Shown: positions 8,548 to 16,620 of the stretch, one piece after another
How positions within the stretch are numbered: the stretch's first letter is position 1
Layout: every line of letters starts with the position of its first letter
Origin: Bacteroidales bacterium
GTDB taxonomy: Bacteria > Bacteroidota > Bacteroidia > Bacteroidales > UBA932
Assembly: GCA_017469845.1 (NCBI GenBank)
Contig: JAFUFP010000004.1
Coordinates: forward strand, 1-64,000
Length of the DNA: 64,000 bases
Reading direction: 5' to 3'
Notes under the pieces: generated by a model
What the model was told of the DNA's origin: nothing
Seen by the model: only the letters and a program-made list of their open reading frames with translations
Database searches by the model: none
Translations under genes and position numbers: made by a program

Positions 8548-9390
8548 ATGCTGACAGTCGCCATCCTTATGACTTCCTATAACAGACGGGAGAAGACTCT
8601 CGCCTGTCTGGACTCATGTTTCCGGGAAGTCGAGGCGATGAAAGCGCAGGAACAGTATTCCTTTTCTGTGTATCTTGTCGATGACGGATGTACCGACGGA
8701 ACTTCCGAGGCCGTGGAAGGGAAGTATCCCCAAGTCCATATTCTCAAAGGTGACGGAAACCTGTTCTGGAATCAGGGAATGAGACTTGCGTGGAGCGAGG
8801 CCGCGAAGGAAGATTATGATTTCTACCTGTGGCTGAATGACGACACCGTTCTCGTGGAAGGCGCCCTTGAATCCATCATGGAAACTTCCCAATTCCTCCG
8901 TCATAAAGTCATAATAGCAGGGACGGCGGTCAATCCGGAAGGTGAGTTCACCTACGGCGGACGTAACCGCTACGGGAAGATAATCGAGCCCGAACCCACC
9001 ATTCCGGTCCCGTGCTACACATTCAATGGCAATGTGGTTCTCGTACCCAAGTACGTATACAATATTCTGGGCAACCTGGAAGAAAAGTACCATCACACTT
9101 TCGGGGATTACGATTACGGAGTGAGGGCCGTGAAGGCTTCCGTCCAGAGGGTTGTGGCTCCGGGAACCGTATGCGTCTGCAGCAGGAATCCCGGCATCCC
9201 CAAGTGGAGGGATTCGCGATATCCCCTGAAAGAAAGGTATGCCTATCTTCTGAGTCCCAAAGGCAGACCACCCAGGGAGCAGTTCCTCTTCGATACCCGT
9301 ACCCGCGGTATCCTTTGGGCCATAGGTCATGCCGTTTCAATAAACTTCAAAGTGCTGTTTCCATCACGTAAAGGTCAGGAAAGCGTATGA
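8548..9390 (+). CDS. Family 2 glycosyltransferase
   Basis: The 280-residue protein has a GT-A fold: VAILMTSYNRREKTLACL (nucleotide-binding start), VYLVDDGCTDGT and YLWLNDDTVL (DxD-type metal/UDP-sugar motif near residue 97), with FNGNVVLVPKYVY and FGDYDYGVR as acceptor-side motifs. It resembles rhamnosyltransferase-like GT2 enzymes of surface polysaccharide synthesis. No membrane segment is evident, so it probably works on the inner face of the membrane. It lies between lepA and menA, overlapping menA by four bases (ATGA), which implies coupled translation. Sugar and acceptor cannot be told. Confidence 0.85.
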   Translation: MLTVAILMTSYNRREKTLACLDSCFREVEAMKAQEQYSFSVYLVDDGCTDGTSEAVEGKYPQVHILKGDGNLFWNQGMRLAWSEAAKEDYDFYLWLNDDTVLVEGALESIMETSQFLRHKVIIAGTAVNPEGEFTYGGRNRYGKIIEPEPTIPVPCYTFNGNVVLVPKYVYNILGNLEEKYHHTFGDYDYGVRAVKASVQRVVAPGTVCVCSRNPGIPKWRDSRYPLKERYAYLLSPKGRPPREQFLFDTRTRGILWAIGHAVSINFKVLFPSRKGQESV

Positions 9391-10298
9391 GCAAATTCTC
9401 TTCTGCAGTCCGTTCGATGAGACTGAGAACCCTTCCTCTGTCATTGTCAGGAGTGTGTCTTGGAATGCTGCTTGCGGCATCCGACTACCATGTCTCGCTT
9501 ACGGTAGCGATATTCACGATACTCACCACCGTTTCACTCCAAGTCCTTTCTAACCTCAGCAATGAGTTGGGGGATTATTATCACGGTACGGATACCGCTG
9601 ACCGTCTCGGGCCCAATTACGGTCTTATGGAAGGAGGATTGAAAGTGTCCGACATGAAACTGCTCATCGGTGGGGCGATCCTTTGCTGCATAGTGTTCGG
9701 CCTTCTGATGATAAGGGCCTCTTTCGGAACCCTTTTCAGCCTTGAATCCGTCTGCCTCATGATGCTCGGTGCGGCGGCGATTTCAGGGGCGATGAAATAT
9801 ACCCTCGGAAGGAATCCGTACGGATATCAGGGACTGGGCGATATTTTCGTGTTCATATTTTTCGGACTCGTTTCGGTTCTCGGGTCGTATTTTGTGGCGG
9901 CGCATACCATTCCTTCATGGATATTCCTTCTCCCCGCCACCTCAATCGGACTTTTCAGTGTCGGAGTCCTGAACGTGAACAATATAAGGGACATGAAGAC
10001 CGATGCCGAGAATAGGGTGACCGTAGCGATAAGGCTCGGAGAAAAAAGAGCCAGGATTTATCAGACGGTGCTCATCGTAATGGGTTGGGTGTGCATGATA
10101 GCGTTCTGTCTTTTGAGATTCTTTGACCCGTGGCATTATCTTTTCTTCCTTACTCTTCCCATGTACATAAAGCATGTTTCGGGCGTATGGAAACTGAATG
10201 GAAAGGATCTTGACAGGATGCTCCCGCTTCTTGTGATTTCGACATTCCTCTTCGCTCTCCTGGCAGGATTCGGGTTCGTGAAGTTCCTCATTTTCTGA
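9387..10298 (+). CDS. menA: 1,4-dihydroxy-2-naphthoate polyprenyltransferase
   Basis: This is a 303-residue UbiA-superfamily integral membrane prenyltransferase with eight to nine hydrophobic helices. The first Asp-rich motif is N59-x3-D63-x5-D69 in NELGDYYHGTDTADR; the second is NVNNIRDMKTDAENR. MenA joins DHNA to a polyprenyl chain to make demethylmenaquinone, the electron carrier of anaerobic respiration. Two partners are in the window: menG at 12987 performs the next step and the polyprenyl synthase at 33862 could make the side chain. Its start overlaps the glycosyltransferase stop. A hairpin follows at 10376. Confidence 0.93.
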   Translation: MSKFSSAVRSMRLRTLPLSLSGVCLGMLLAASDYHVSLTVAIFTILTTVSLQVLSNLSNELGDYYHGTDTADRLGPNYGLMEGGLKVSDMKLLIGGAILCCIVFGLLMIRASFGTLFSLESVCLMMLGAAAISGAMKYTLGRNPYGYQGLGDIFVFIFFGLVSVLGSYFVAAHTIPSWIFLLPATSIGLFSVGVLNVNNIRDMKTDAENRVTVAIRLGEKRARIYQTVLIVMGWVCMIAFCLLRFFDPWHYLFFLTLPMYIKHVSGVWKLNGKDLDRMLPLLVISTFLFALLAGFGFVKFLIF

Positions 10299-10375
10299 CA
10301 CCGCTTGGAGAATCCCCATGTTGAAGGATGGATCCTAAGTAAGATGACGGATTGAAGCAAATGAAACCAATGATA

Positions 10376-10398
10376 AAGGGCGGCCACCGGCCGCCCTT
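10376..10398. terminator. Bidirectional hairpin between menA and XRE gene
   Basis: A perfect 10-bp GC-rich stem (AAGGGCGGCC with GGCCGCCCTT, 3-base loop) separates two convergent units. Confidence 0.75.
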
Positions 10399-10411
10399 GT
10401 TGTTGGATATT

Positions 10412-10639
10412 TCACTGCGTGTCCGGCTCATCTTTGGCCGGAACGTATTCCAGGATGTCGCCCGGTTGGCAATCCAGAGCCTTGCATATCGCTTCAAGGG
10501 TGGAGAATCTCACCGCTTTTGCCTTGCCGGTTTTCAGGATCGAAAGATTCGCCGCCGAGATGCCGATTTTTTCGGCAAGCTCTCCGGAGTGCATCTTCCT
10601 TCGGGCCAACATCACGTCAATGTTGATCACTATCGGCAT
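10412..10639 (-). CDS. Small XRE/YozG-type transcriptional regulator
   Basis: The 75-residue protein is a single Cro/C1-type helix-turn-helix: VMLARRKMHSGELAEKIGIS (helices 1-2), AANLSILKTGKAKAVRF (recognition helix and turn), then STLEAICKALDCQPGDILEYVP. This is the compact YozG-like form. These genes often sit next to a DUF2975 membrane protein, which is absent here. It lies three bases after the flotillin gene and is probably cotranscribed with it and the NfeD-like gene. Its target is unknown; autoregulation of this operon is a reasonable guess. Confidence 0.88.
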   Translation of the reverse strand: MPIVINIDVMLARRKMHSGELAEKIGISAANLSILKTGKAKAVRFSTLEAICKALDCQPGDILEYVPAKDEPDTQ

Positions 10640-10642
10640 ACA

Positions 10643-12064
10643 CTACTCCTCCTCTTTGGGGGCAGCGGCGGGTTGTTCGTCAGCGTTTTCTCCCTTGAGA
10701 TATGAAGGAAGGTTCATGCCGGCCATCTTGAAGAGGTCCTCAAGCGGGGGAACTGAACCCATCAGCCCGGATATGAAATTAGCGGTTGAGGTCTTGCCGT
10801 CCTTGGAGCCGTTGCCGTCCCAGACGGTGACCTTGTCGATCTTGATGCCCTTGACTGCCTCGACCTGAGTCTTGACCAGCTCGGGGAGTTTGTCTGCGAT
10901 GAGCATGAGGACAGCCTTCTGGGGATCACCGGCTGCTGCCGCAACCATCTGGTTGAATCCCTGTGCCTGCTTGGAGAGGATCTCGAGGGCACCTCTAGCC
11001 TGAGCGTCCATCTTGGCGTAGATGGCGTCGGCTTCACCCTTTGCCATGCGGCGGATCTTCTCGGCTTCCGCCTCGGCGTCGATGATGGCTTTCTCTTTCT
11101 CGATTTGTGCGGGAACGACAACGTTGGCTTGCATGGTCGCGTTCTCCCTTTCGGCACGGGCAAGCTCCGCGTCACGCTCACTCTTGTAAGCCTCCTCGAG
11201 GGCTTTCGCGGCCTGTACTTTCTCGGCGGCGACCGCTATTCTTGCGGCTTCCGCCTCTTTCTCCCTACGGAGAGCGTCTGAGTTCGCGATGGAGATCTTG
11301 GAGTTGTTCTCTCCTTCTACGGCGAGGGCGTTGGCGGCAGCGGTCTTGATACGGGTATCCCTTGAAGTCTCGGCGATACGGATATCCTTGTCCCTGTCGG
11401 CTTCGGCCTTACCGATTTCTCCGAAACGGTTCTGTTCGGCCACGCTCTTCTTCGCGTCGTTGATGGCCTTTGCGGCGGCTTCCTTTCCGAGAGCCTCGAT
11501 GTATCCGGACTCGTCGCGGATATCGGTCACGTTGACGTTGATGAGTTTGAGGCCGATCTTGCGGAGTTCGGCTTCGACGTTGGTACTGACGTTGGCCAGG
11601 AACTTGTCACGGTCGGAGTTGATTTCCTCGATGTCCATAGTCGCGATGACCAGACGGAGCTGTCCGAAAAGGATATCGGTCGCGATGTTCTGGATGTTTT
11701 CGATCGAAAGACCGAGGAGCCTTTCAGCCGCATTGGTCATGCTGTCGGGCTCGGTCGAGATACCGACGGTGAAGCGGCAGGGGACATCAACTCGGATATT
11801 CTGCTTCGAAAGGGCGTTGGTGAGGTTGCACTCGATGGAAATGGGTTTCAGATCCAGGAAGGCGAAGTTCTGGAAGACGGGCCATACGAAGCTGGCGCCG
11901 CCATGGATGCATCGGGCGGAAGAGATGGACCCTTCCTTGTTTTTCCCTGTCTTACCATAGATCACCAGAATCTTGTCGGAGGGGCAGCGTTTGTAGCGCC
12001 TCAGGATGGCGGCGAAGGTCACGAAGACAACCGCCACGATGATCAGAAGAAGATAAAGTTCCAT
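10643..12064 (-). CDS. Flotillin-family protein (YqiK/FloT type)
   Basis: The 473-residue product has one N-terminal hydrophobic segment (ELYLLLIIVAVVFVTFAAIL). An SPFH/band-7 domain follows (about residues 30-190: FLDLKPISIECNLTNALSKQ, RFTVGISTEPDSMTNAAERL), then a long Ala/Glu/Lys-rich coiled coil (about 195-350: KEAEAARIAVAAEKVQAAKA, KAIIDAEAEAEKIRRMAKGE). The C-terminal flotillin region ends in an acidic, Pro/Ala-rich tail. Flotillins form large membrane-bound assemblies that organise fluid or rigid lipid domains and protein complexes. The upstream gene encodes the NfeD-type membrane partner typical of the family. A shared promoter at 12808 and a 62-base gap suggest one operon. Confidence 0.93.
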   Translation of the reverse strand: MELYLLLIIVAVVFVTFAAILRRYKRCPSDKILVIYGKTGKNKEGSISSARCIHGGASFVWPVFQNFAFLDLKPISIECNLTNALSKQNIRVDVPCRFTVGISTEPDSMTNAAERLLGLSIENIQNIATDILFGQLRLVIATMDIEEINSDRDKFLANVSTNVEAELRKIGLKLINVNVTDIRDESGYIEALGKEAAAKAINDAKKSVAEQNRFGEIGKAEADRDKDIRIAETSRDTRIKTAAANALAVEGENNSKISIANSDALRREKEAEAARIAVAAEKVQAAKALEEAYKSERDAELARAERENATMQANVVVPAQIEKEKAIIDAEAEAEKIRRMAKGEADAIYAKMDAQARGALEILSKQAQGFNQMVAAAAGDPQKAVLMLIADKLPELVKTQVEAVKGIKIDKVTVWDGNGSKDGKTSTANFISGLMGSVPPLEDLFKMAGMNLPSYLKGENADEQPAAAPKEEE

Positions 12065-12126
12065 GATAAACGGTTTTGTGTTCTATTTTGTCAAATTGAA
12101 GTGTGGGTATCTGTGATGGAAAGAAT

Positions 12127-12741
12127 CTATATGATGAGGGAAACCAGCTCCTCCACGAGGAGAGTGTGTTCATTTATGACTTCGGTCACCTTAATGGGTT
12201 TACCGGTCTTGATGGTGTCGCCGTCCGTCTGGGCATAATACTCCCTCACGGCATTGTTGATGGTTATCTGCACCTTCCCCTCTCCCTGTCTTTCGCCGGG
12301 AATCGTCAGATAGACGGTGCCCTGGCAACCTACAGCGGACTTGTAGATGTTGATTGTTCCGGACTGCTGCATACCGCTGAGCCATTTGAAAAGGTACATC
12401 ACGATGGCGACGAGTCCGACTCCGACCACCGCCGCGATGACGAACAGAAGTCCGGTGGAACTGACCTTGTCCATCAGAAGGACGGATGTCCATCCGAAGC
12501 CGAGGAAGAAATTGACGAAGTTGCGGAATGTGTAGAGGTTCATTCCGCTGTGTCCGTCAAATGAAGAATCGCCGATTGCGTCGATGTCCGTATCGAAAGA
12601 GGCGTCGAAGTCGCTGTCACCGGCATCGGCTCCGATGAACGTGGCGATTGTCTGGATGACGAAAATAAGGGATGCCGTCAGGGTTATTCCCCAGAGGACC
12701 TTCATCAACGGGCTGAGGTCCGCCCACCATTGTGCTATCAT
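12127..12741 (-). CDS. NfeD/YqiJ-like membrane protein, flotillin partner
   Basis: The 204-residue protein has an N-terminal helix (LMKVLWGITLTASLIFVIQTIATFI), an acidic loop (AGDSDFDASFDTDIDAIGDS), two further helices (FVNFFLGFGWTSVLL, GLLFVIAAVVGVGLVAIVMYLF), and a soluble C-terminal beta-barrel (GCQGTVYLTIPGERQGEGKV to KVTEVINEHTLLVEEL) of the OB-like NfeD type. NfeD-like proteins are encoded beside flotillins or stomatins and are thought to anchor or modulate them. It is the first gene of the unit. The assignment rests on the architecture and context. Confidence 0.82.
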   Translation of the reverse strand: MIAQWWADLSPLMKVLWGITLTASLIFVIQTIATFIGADAGDSDFDASFDTDIDAIGDSSFDGHSGMNLYTFRNFVNFFLGFGWTSVLLMDKVSSTGLLFVIAAVVGVGLVAIVMYLFKWLSGMQQSGTINIYKSAVGCQGTVYLTIPGERQGEGKVQITINNAVREYYAQTDGDTIKTGKPIKVTEVINEHTLLVEELVSLII

Positions 12742-12807
12742 CGTTATATGTGTTATTGAAATTGTACTTTATTCCCAGGAGACCGTGTTCGGTCCTTCCT
12801 TCTGTTG

Positions 12808-12815
12808 CAAAAATA
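12808..12815 (-). promoter_or_regulatory. -7 box (TATTTTTG) of the flotillin operon
   Basis: A perfect TAnnTTTG on the minus strand lies about 66 bases before ATG 12741, with TTG at 12836-12834 as a candidate -33 element (18-base spacer). Confidence 0.55.
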
Positions 12816-12918
12816 GTATTATTTATCGAAAAACAATATATTTTTATAAAAAATCGAAAAATTTTTTCAATTTTGGGGGAGTTGAGGCGGGGACTTGGCG
12901 ATGAACGGAGGGAACGGA

Positions 12919-12950
12919 TTGCCACTCTTCGGAATTTTGCAGTAACTTTG
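12919..12950 (+). promoter_or_regulatory. Promoter of menG
   Basis: TTG (12919-12921), a 21-base spacer and TAACTTTG (12943-12950, perfect) lie 36 bases before ATG 12987. The box fixes the start, since an in-frame extension reaches back to 12732. Confidence 0.65.
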
Positions 12951-12986
12951 CCGCCGCGGTCCTTTCCGCTCAAACGATTCTTGATT

Positions 12987-13730
12987 ATGCCGAAAAAGGA
13001 AAAGATACAGTCGATGTTCGACTCCATTGCCGGGGATTATGATATGCTCAATCATCTTATGTCCCTTGATGCGGACAAAGGATGGAGGCGGAAGGCGATG
13101 AAGAAAGTGCTGGAGGGGGAAAAGAAAGCCTGGGATATGCAGGTTCTGGACCTCGCCTGCGGAACCGGGGACTTCTCGATAGCGATCGCGGAGGAAATGC
13201 TTTCCCGTTCATTGAAGGCCGGGGAGAAGGTCCGGGGCCGTGTGAAAGGGGTGGACCTGTCCGAAGGTATGCTGAAGGTGATGGAGACAAAAGTTTCAGA
13301 AAAGAATCTTCAGGACATCATATCGATTTCCCAAGGTGACGGGGAAGATCTGAAGTTCCCCGACAATTCCTTTGACAGGGTGACCATAGCTTTCGGTATC
13401 CGCAATTTCCAGGACAGGGAAAAAGGCCTTCGGGAAATGTGCCGTGTGCTTGTTCCCGGAGGGAAGCTCGTCATCCTGGAACTCTCCCTTCCGGACAACG
13501 CCCTCATAAGGTGGGCGTTCAACCTGTATTTCCTGCATATACTTCCCCTTATCGGCGGGAAGGTGTCCGGAGACAAAGCCGCTTACAAGTATCTTCCGGC
13601 TTCGGTGGTGGGCTTCCCGAAGAAAAAGGAGTTCATCTCAACGATGGAGGCATGCGGATTCCGTAGCGTCGTCCACAAGGCTTTCACTTTCGGCATCTGC
13701 CGTATGTACATCGGGGAGAAACCTCTCTAA
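12987..13730 (+). CDS. menG: Demethylmenaquinone methyltransferase (MenG/UbiE)
   Basis: This 247-residue class I SAM methyltransferase begins [35 protein letters not shown], typical of UbiE/MenG. Motif I is [12 protein letters not shown], motif II lies near [11 protein letters not shown], and the family marker [22 protein letters not shown] is followed by [17 protein letters not shown]. The C-terminus [22 protein letters not shown] also fits. It methylates demethylmenaquinone to menaquinone, the step after MenA (9387). The last four bases overlap the stop of the convergent yidD, so no terminator space exists between them. Confidence 0.95.
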   Translation: MPKKEKIQSMFDSIAGDYDMLNHLMSLDADKGWRRKAMKKVLEGEKKAWDMQVLDLACGTGDFSIAIAEEMLSRSLKAGEKVRGRVKGVDLSEGMLKVMETKVSEKNLQDIISISQGDGEDLKFPDNSFDRVTIAFGIRNFQDREKGLREMCRVLVPGGKLVILELSLPDNALIRWAFNLYFLHILPLIGGKVSGDKAAYKYLPASVVGFPKKKEFISTMEACGFRSVVHKAFTFGICRMYIGEKPL

Positions 13731-13993
13731 GGAACGGGATCGTATCCGCTTCCGCCCCAGGGGTGGCAGCGGAGAATCCTTCTTACCGAAAGATACAGAC
13801 CCTTTATCGGGCCATGCTTGCGGAACGCTTCAAGGGCGTATTGGGAGCAGGTCGGAGTGAATCTGCATGTCGGAGGCTTGAGCGGAGAGATGCAGACCTG
13901 GTAGAACTTTATCAGGACGATGAACGGGAAGATCAGGATCTTCTTCAGTATTTCAAGGGCTTTATTCACCGCCAGGTGTTTTTGTTCCGGCAT
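13727..13993 (-). CDS. yidD: Membrane protein insertion efficiency factor YidD
   Basis: The 88-residue protein has an N-terminal amphipathic helix ([18 protein letters not shown]) and the conserved block [28 protein letters not shown], including the three family cysteines, followed by [18 protein letters not shown]. YidD assists YidC in membrane protein insertion. It overlaps rnpA by 32 bases, the classical rnpA-yidD arrangement, and ends the SUI1-DUF4271-hemD-rnpA-yidD operon. yidC itself is not in view. Confidence 0.95.
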   Translation of the reverse strand: MPEQKHLAVNKALEILKKILIFPFIVLIKFYQVCISPLKPPTCRFTPTCSQYALEAFRKHGPIKGLYLSVRRILRCHPWGGSGYDPVP

Positions 13994-14432
13994 TCCGGTC
14001 GGATGATGATAATCTTTTGGACACTTCCTTCAGTATGTCAACCATTGAAGAATGGATGTCTTCAGAAGGCAGAACTTCCTTCGGACAATATATTATGAGA
14101 AGATCCGCACCTTTCCCTTGGGGGAGGATGTTCTTGTTCAGTCTGTACGCTTCCCTTATCCTTCTTTTGAGAAGATTTCTTTTCACCGCCCTTTTGAAAG
14201 ATTTCTTCGGGACGGAAATCATTATCCGGGAATGGGGGAGTCCGTTATCGTGGAGGCAACAGCAGCGGAGGACGGGAGTGGTGATGTATTTGCCCGAGGA
14301 AAGAAGCCGCGAAATGTCATTCTTGCCGCAGATCTTTTCCTTCTTCGGAAAAGTGTACCTGGGCTTGTCTCCGGAAACGGCTTCCGGAGAAGGCGTGGCT
14401 GAAAAGCCCTCCTTTATGACGGTGTTCTCCAT
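13962..14432 (-). CDS. rnpA: Ribonuclease P protein component
   Basis: The 156-residue protein is somewhat longer than the usual 115-130. The core runs from [20 protein letters not shown] to VDILKEV and includes the RNR-type helix ([20 protein letters not shown] then REAYR) that binds the catalytic RNA. Its N-terminal 25 residues are an unconserved extension; Met1 is the only ATG upstream of the core, so the extension is kept. It processes tRNA 5' ends with the RNase P RNA. It overlaps yidD. In this phylum rnpA follows hemD rather than rpmH, as seen here. Confidence 0.93.
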   Translation of the reverse strand: MENTVIKEGFSATPSPEAVSGDKPRYTFPKKEKICGKNDISRLLSSGKYITTPVLRCCCLHDNGLPHSRIMISVPKKSFKRAVKRNLLKRRIREAYRLNKNILPQGKGADLLIIYCPKEVLPSEDIHSSMVDILKEVSKRLSSSDRNAGTKTPGGE

Positions 14433-14486
14433 TTTCCGGGAAAAATGAAGTGTGGAATATCTGTTGGAAGCGAAGTGGAAGCTCCG

Positions 14487-15230
14487 CTATTTGTTCTTCT
14501 CAAGATACAGTTCCAGAGCCTTCGCTACTGAAGGCGCTTCCGGAGTCGGTGCCTGGAATTCGATGGGCAGGCCGGCTTCCTTCATCGCGCCGACTATCTG
14601 GCGTCCGTATGTGATGAACTTGATGTTCTCATGTTTGAAATCAGGGAAGTTCTCTTCGAGGGAACGGATGTCCGCAGGATTGTAGAACACGATAAGATCA
14701 TAGGAATGCAGATCGGTGCTCTTGATGTCCTGGGATACCGGTTTGACGAAGACCGCGGCGGTGTAATCCAGTTTGGCGCCGTCGAAAAGTTTCGTTATGG
14801 CTTCGTTGCTGCCGGCGGAAGATGTGGTGATGAGGAACTTTTCGTCCTTGTGCTTCGTTCCGATCTGGTCGATCACGGACTGCGCTGTGCCGTTTCCGAA
14901 GAAAATCTTGCGCTTGCGGTAAACGATGTGCTTCTGGAGATAAACCGCGACGGCTTCCGTCGTGCAGAAGTACTTCATTGTCTCGGGAACTTTGACCCTG
15001 AGTTCCTCGCACATCGCGAAGAACGCGTCGATCGTGTTCCTTGCCGAGAATACTATTGCGGTGTAGTCAAGAATGTTCAGCCTCTGGGCACGGAATTCCC
15101 TTGAGGTGAGGGGCTCGATGATGAAAAAAGGCTGGAAGTCGATAGTCACCCCGTATTTCTGGCGGAGTGCGTCATATGGAGCCTGGTTGCTTGACTTGGA
15201 CTGTGATATCAGTATTCTTTTTACGCTCAT
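14487..15230 (-). CDS. hemD: Uroporphyrinogen-III synthase-like protein
   Basis: The 247-residue product opens MSVKRILISQSKSSNQAPYDALRQKYG and carries the two-domain HemD pattern: IVFSARNTIDAFFAMCEELRV, YFCTTEAVAVYLQKH, FLITTSSAGSNEAITKLF and DLIVFYNPADIRSLEENFPDF. HemD closes and inverts ring D of the tetrapyrrole. In Bacteroidetes this divergent hemD sits between DUF4271 and rnpA, as here. ATG 15230 is used; the frame extends two codons to a TTG at 15236. The sequence is divergent from proteobacterial HemD, so activity is inferred from the family and gene order. Confidence 0.85.
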   Translation of the reverse strand: MSVKRILISQSKSSNQAPYDALRQKYGVTIDFQPFFIIEPLTSREFRAQRLNILDYTAIVFSARNTIDAFFAMCEELRVKVPETMKYFCTTEAVAVYLQKHIVYRKRKIFFGNGTAQSVIDQIGTKHKDEKFLITTSSAGSNEAITKLFDGAKLDYTAAVFVKPVSQDIKSTDLHSYDLIVFYNPADIRSLEENFPDFKHENIKFITYGRQIVGAMKEAGLPIEFQAPTPEAPSVAKALELYLEKNK

Positions 15231-15247
15231 TTGCAAGTTCTTGTCGT

Positions 15248-16117
15248 TTAAAAAACCATCGCAGCCGCGATGAAAATCGCAAGCGGCAGAATTTCAAGGG
15301 CGCAAAGATACAAAATTGCTGTGAATTGATTGCACGCATTTGATAAAATTTGTGTTCTTCGCACCATATTGACAAGAATGAAAAAGCCTATGATATAGTA
15401 GGATATTCTCCGAATCGTAAAGTCGTCCAATCCGGCGAAAGACATTGTTCCCATCGCCAAAATCACCGTGAGAGTCGCCAGAATGAAGAAATCATACGCT
15501 GAGCGGTTCGATATCTGAAACGCATCCCTGCCCGCTTTTCCGTTTCCGACAATTTCGATCAAAATCGCCCGGAGAAGGAAAAAACCCATGAAAAGTCCGA
15601 CGATGCTGAGTGTTTTCAGTCCGGGGGAGAGTGTGGTCAGAAAATTGAACGGCAGAAGATTGAATTTCGAGCATGCGAGGCAGAAGGGGATTATCATGAT
15701 GACTGCGACTCCGTTCCGGTCCCTCATCCTTCCCATACTGTCTTCCAGGTTGACGACCGCTTTCCATCTTCCGATGCCTCCGAGAAGGTACGGAAGAAGT
15801 TCCACCAATCTTCCGAGGTACAGGATGAAGAGAATCGTGAAAAGCGAAATCAAACCCCAGTTCACGGGAGAGTCCGACCACCCGAGGGTGTTGATCATGT
15901 CATATCCGCCGGAAGACGGCAGAAGGATGTTCCCGGAAAACGCCTCCCTTGCATCCTGGATGATGATCTGGGGTTCAACGGGAGCGGGCGGTGCCGATAA
16001 GAGGAGACTGTCGGCGGCGTTCCCGAGGGAGTCGACCGCTGACGAAAGGGAATCCGCGGCATGGTAGAGTGAATCCGCCGCCTGAATCAGAGTATCTTGT
16101 ACGAAGGTAACCTGCAT
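15248..16117 (-). CDS. DUF4271 membrane protein
   Basis: The 289-residue protein starts with an unusual stretch of four heptads of the form AADSLxx (about residues 13-43: AADSLYHAADSLSSAVDSLG and on), then a linker rich in Pro. Five or six membrane helices follow (NWGLISLFTILFILYLGRLV; LKTLSIVGLFMGFFLLRAIL; YDFFILATLTVILAMGTMSF; ISYYIIGFFILVNMV; FTAILYLCALEILPLAIFIA). The family is confined to Bacteroidetes and of unknown function. It is conserved next to hemD, suggesting a link with membrane or tetrapyrrole biology. It starts 8 bases after the SUI1 gene. Confidence 0.8.
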   Translation of the reverse strand: MQVTFVQDTLIQAADSLYHAADSLSSAVDSLGNAADSLLLSAPPAPVEPQIIIQDAREAFSGNILLPSSGGYDMINTLGWSDSPVNWGLISLFTILFILYLGRLVELLPYLLGGIGRWKAVVNLEDSMGRMRDRNGVAVIMIIPFCLACSKFNLLPFNFLTTLSPGLKTLSIVGLFMGFFLLRAILIEIVGNGKAGRDAFQISNRSAYDFFILATLTVILAMGTMSFAGLDDFTIRRISYYIIGFFILVNMVRRTQILSNACNQFTAILYLCALEILPLAIFIAAAMVF

Positions 16118-16125
16118 GTGAAATC

Positions 16126-16476
16126 CTAGTTGCCGCGTTTGGCCTTTTCGTAGCCCATCTGCTGAAGGAGGTTCACGACCCTGTCCCTCATGTCACCCTG
16201 GATGAGAATCTCTCCGTCGGAAGCGCTACCGCCGACACCGCATTTGACCTTCAGGGCTTTTCCAAGTTCCTTAAGATCTTCTTCGCTTCCGATGAAACCT
16301 TTCACAAGTGTTACCTGCTTGCCGCCACGTCCCTTCCGGTCAATCGAGACGATGAGCTTCTGGGAAGAGGGGGGAAGCGTCTCAACAGCCTGATCCGCAT
16401 CCTGTTCTTCGTATTTGAAATCCGGATTCGTGGAAAAAACCACGCCCAGTCTTTTTTTCCAATCGTTGTCAGCCAT
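16126..16476 (-). CDS. SUI1/YciH-family translation factor
   Basis: The 116-residue protein starts MADNDWKKRLGVVFSTNPDF. The SUI1 core is at about 45-112: KLIVSIDRKGRGGKQVTLVKG (basic loop), LGKALKVKCGVGGSASDGEIL and IQGDMRDRVVNLLQQMGY. YciH-type proteins are eIF1 homologues thought to affect start-codon selection. ATG 16476 is preferred because the -7 box at 16524-16531 lies 48 bases upstream, while the longer frame starting at 16515 would begin almost at the transcription start. It is first in the operon that continues to yidD. Confidence 0.88.
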   Translation of the reverse strand: MADNDWKKRLGVVFSTNPDFKYEEQDADQAVETLPPSSQKLIVSIDRKGRGGKQVTLVKGFIGSEEDLKELGKALKVKCGVGGSASDGEILIQGDMRDRVVNLLQQMGYEKAKRGN

Positions 16477-16520
16477 AAAATGATGCTTTTTTCCGTGGAA
16501 TGCTCCAAAGAGCACTATTT

Positions 16521-16551
16521 TTGCAAAGATACGGAAACATCCTTAACTTTG
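16521..16551. promoter_or_regulatory. Overlapping divergent promoters (SUI1 operon / DUF2723)
   Basis: On the minus strand TATCTTTG occupies 16531-16524. On the plus strand TTG at 16521-16523, a 20-base spacer and TAACTTTG (16544-16551) drive the DUF2723 gene. The plus -33 element abuts the minus -7 box, so both polymerases cannot be bound at once. Confidence 0.65.
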
Positions 16552-16620
16552 TCGTTTCATGGAGGGTATAAAATCCCTTTTCACAATAAAGGCCCTGTTA
16601 AGGCTTCATATATTATTGTT

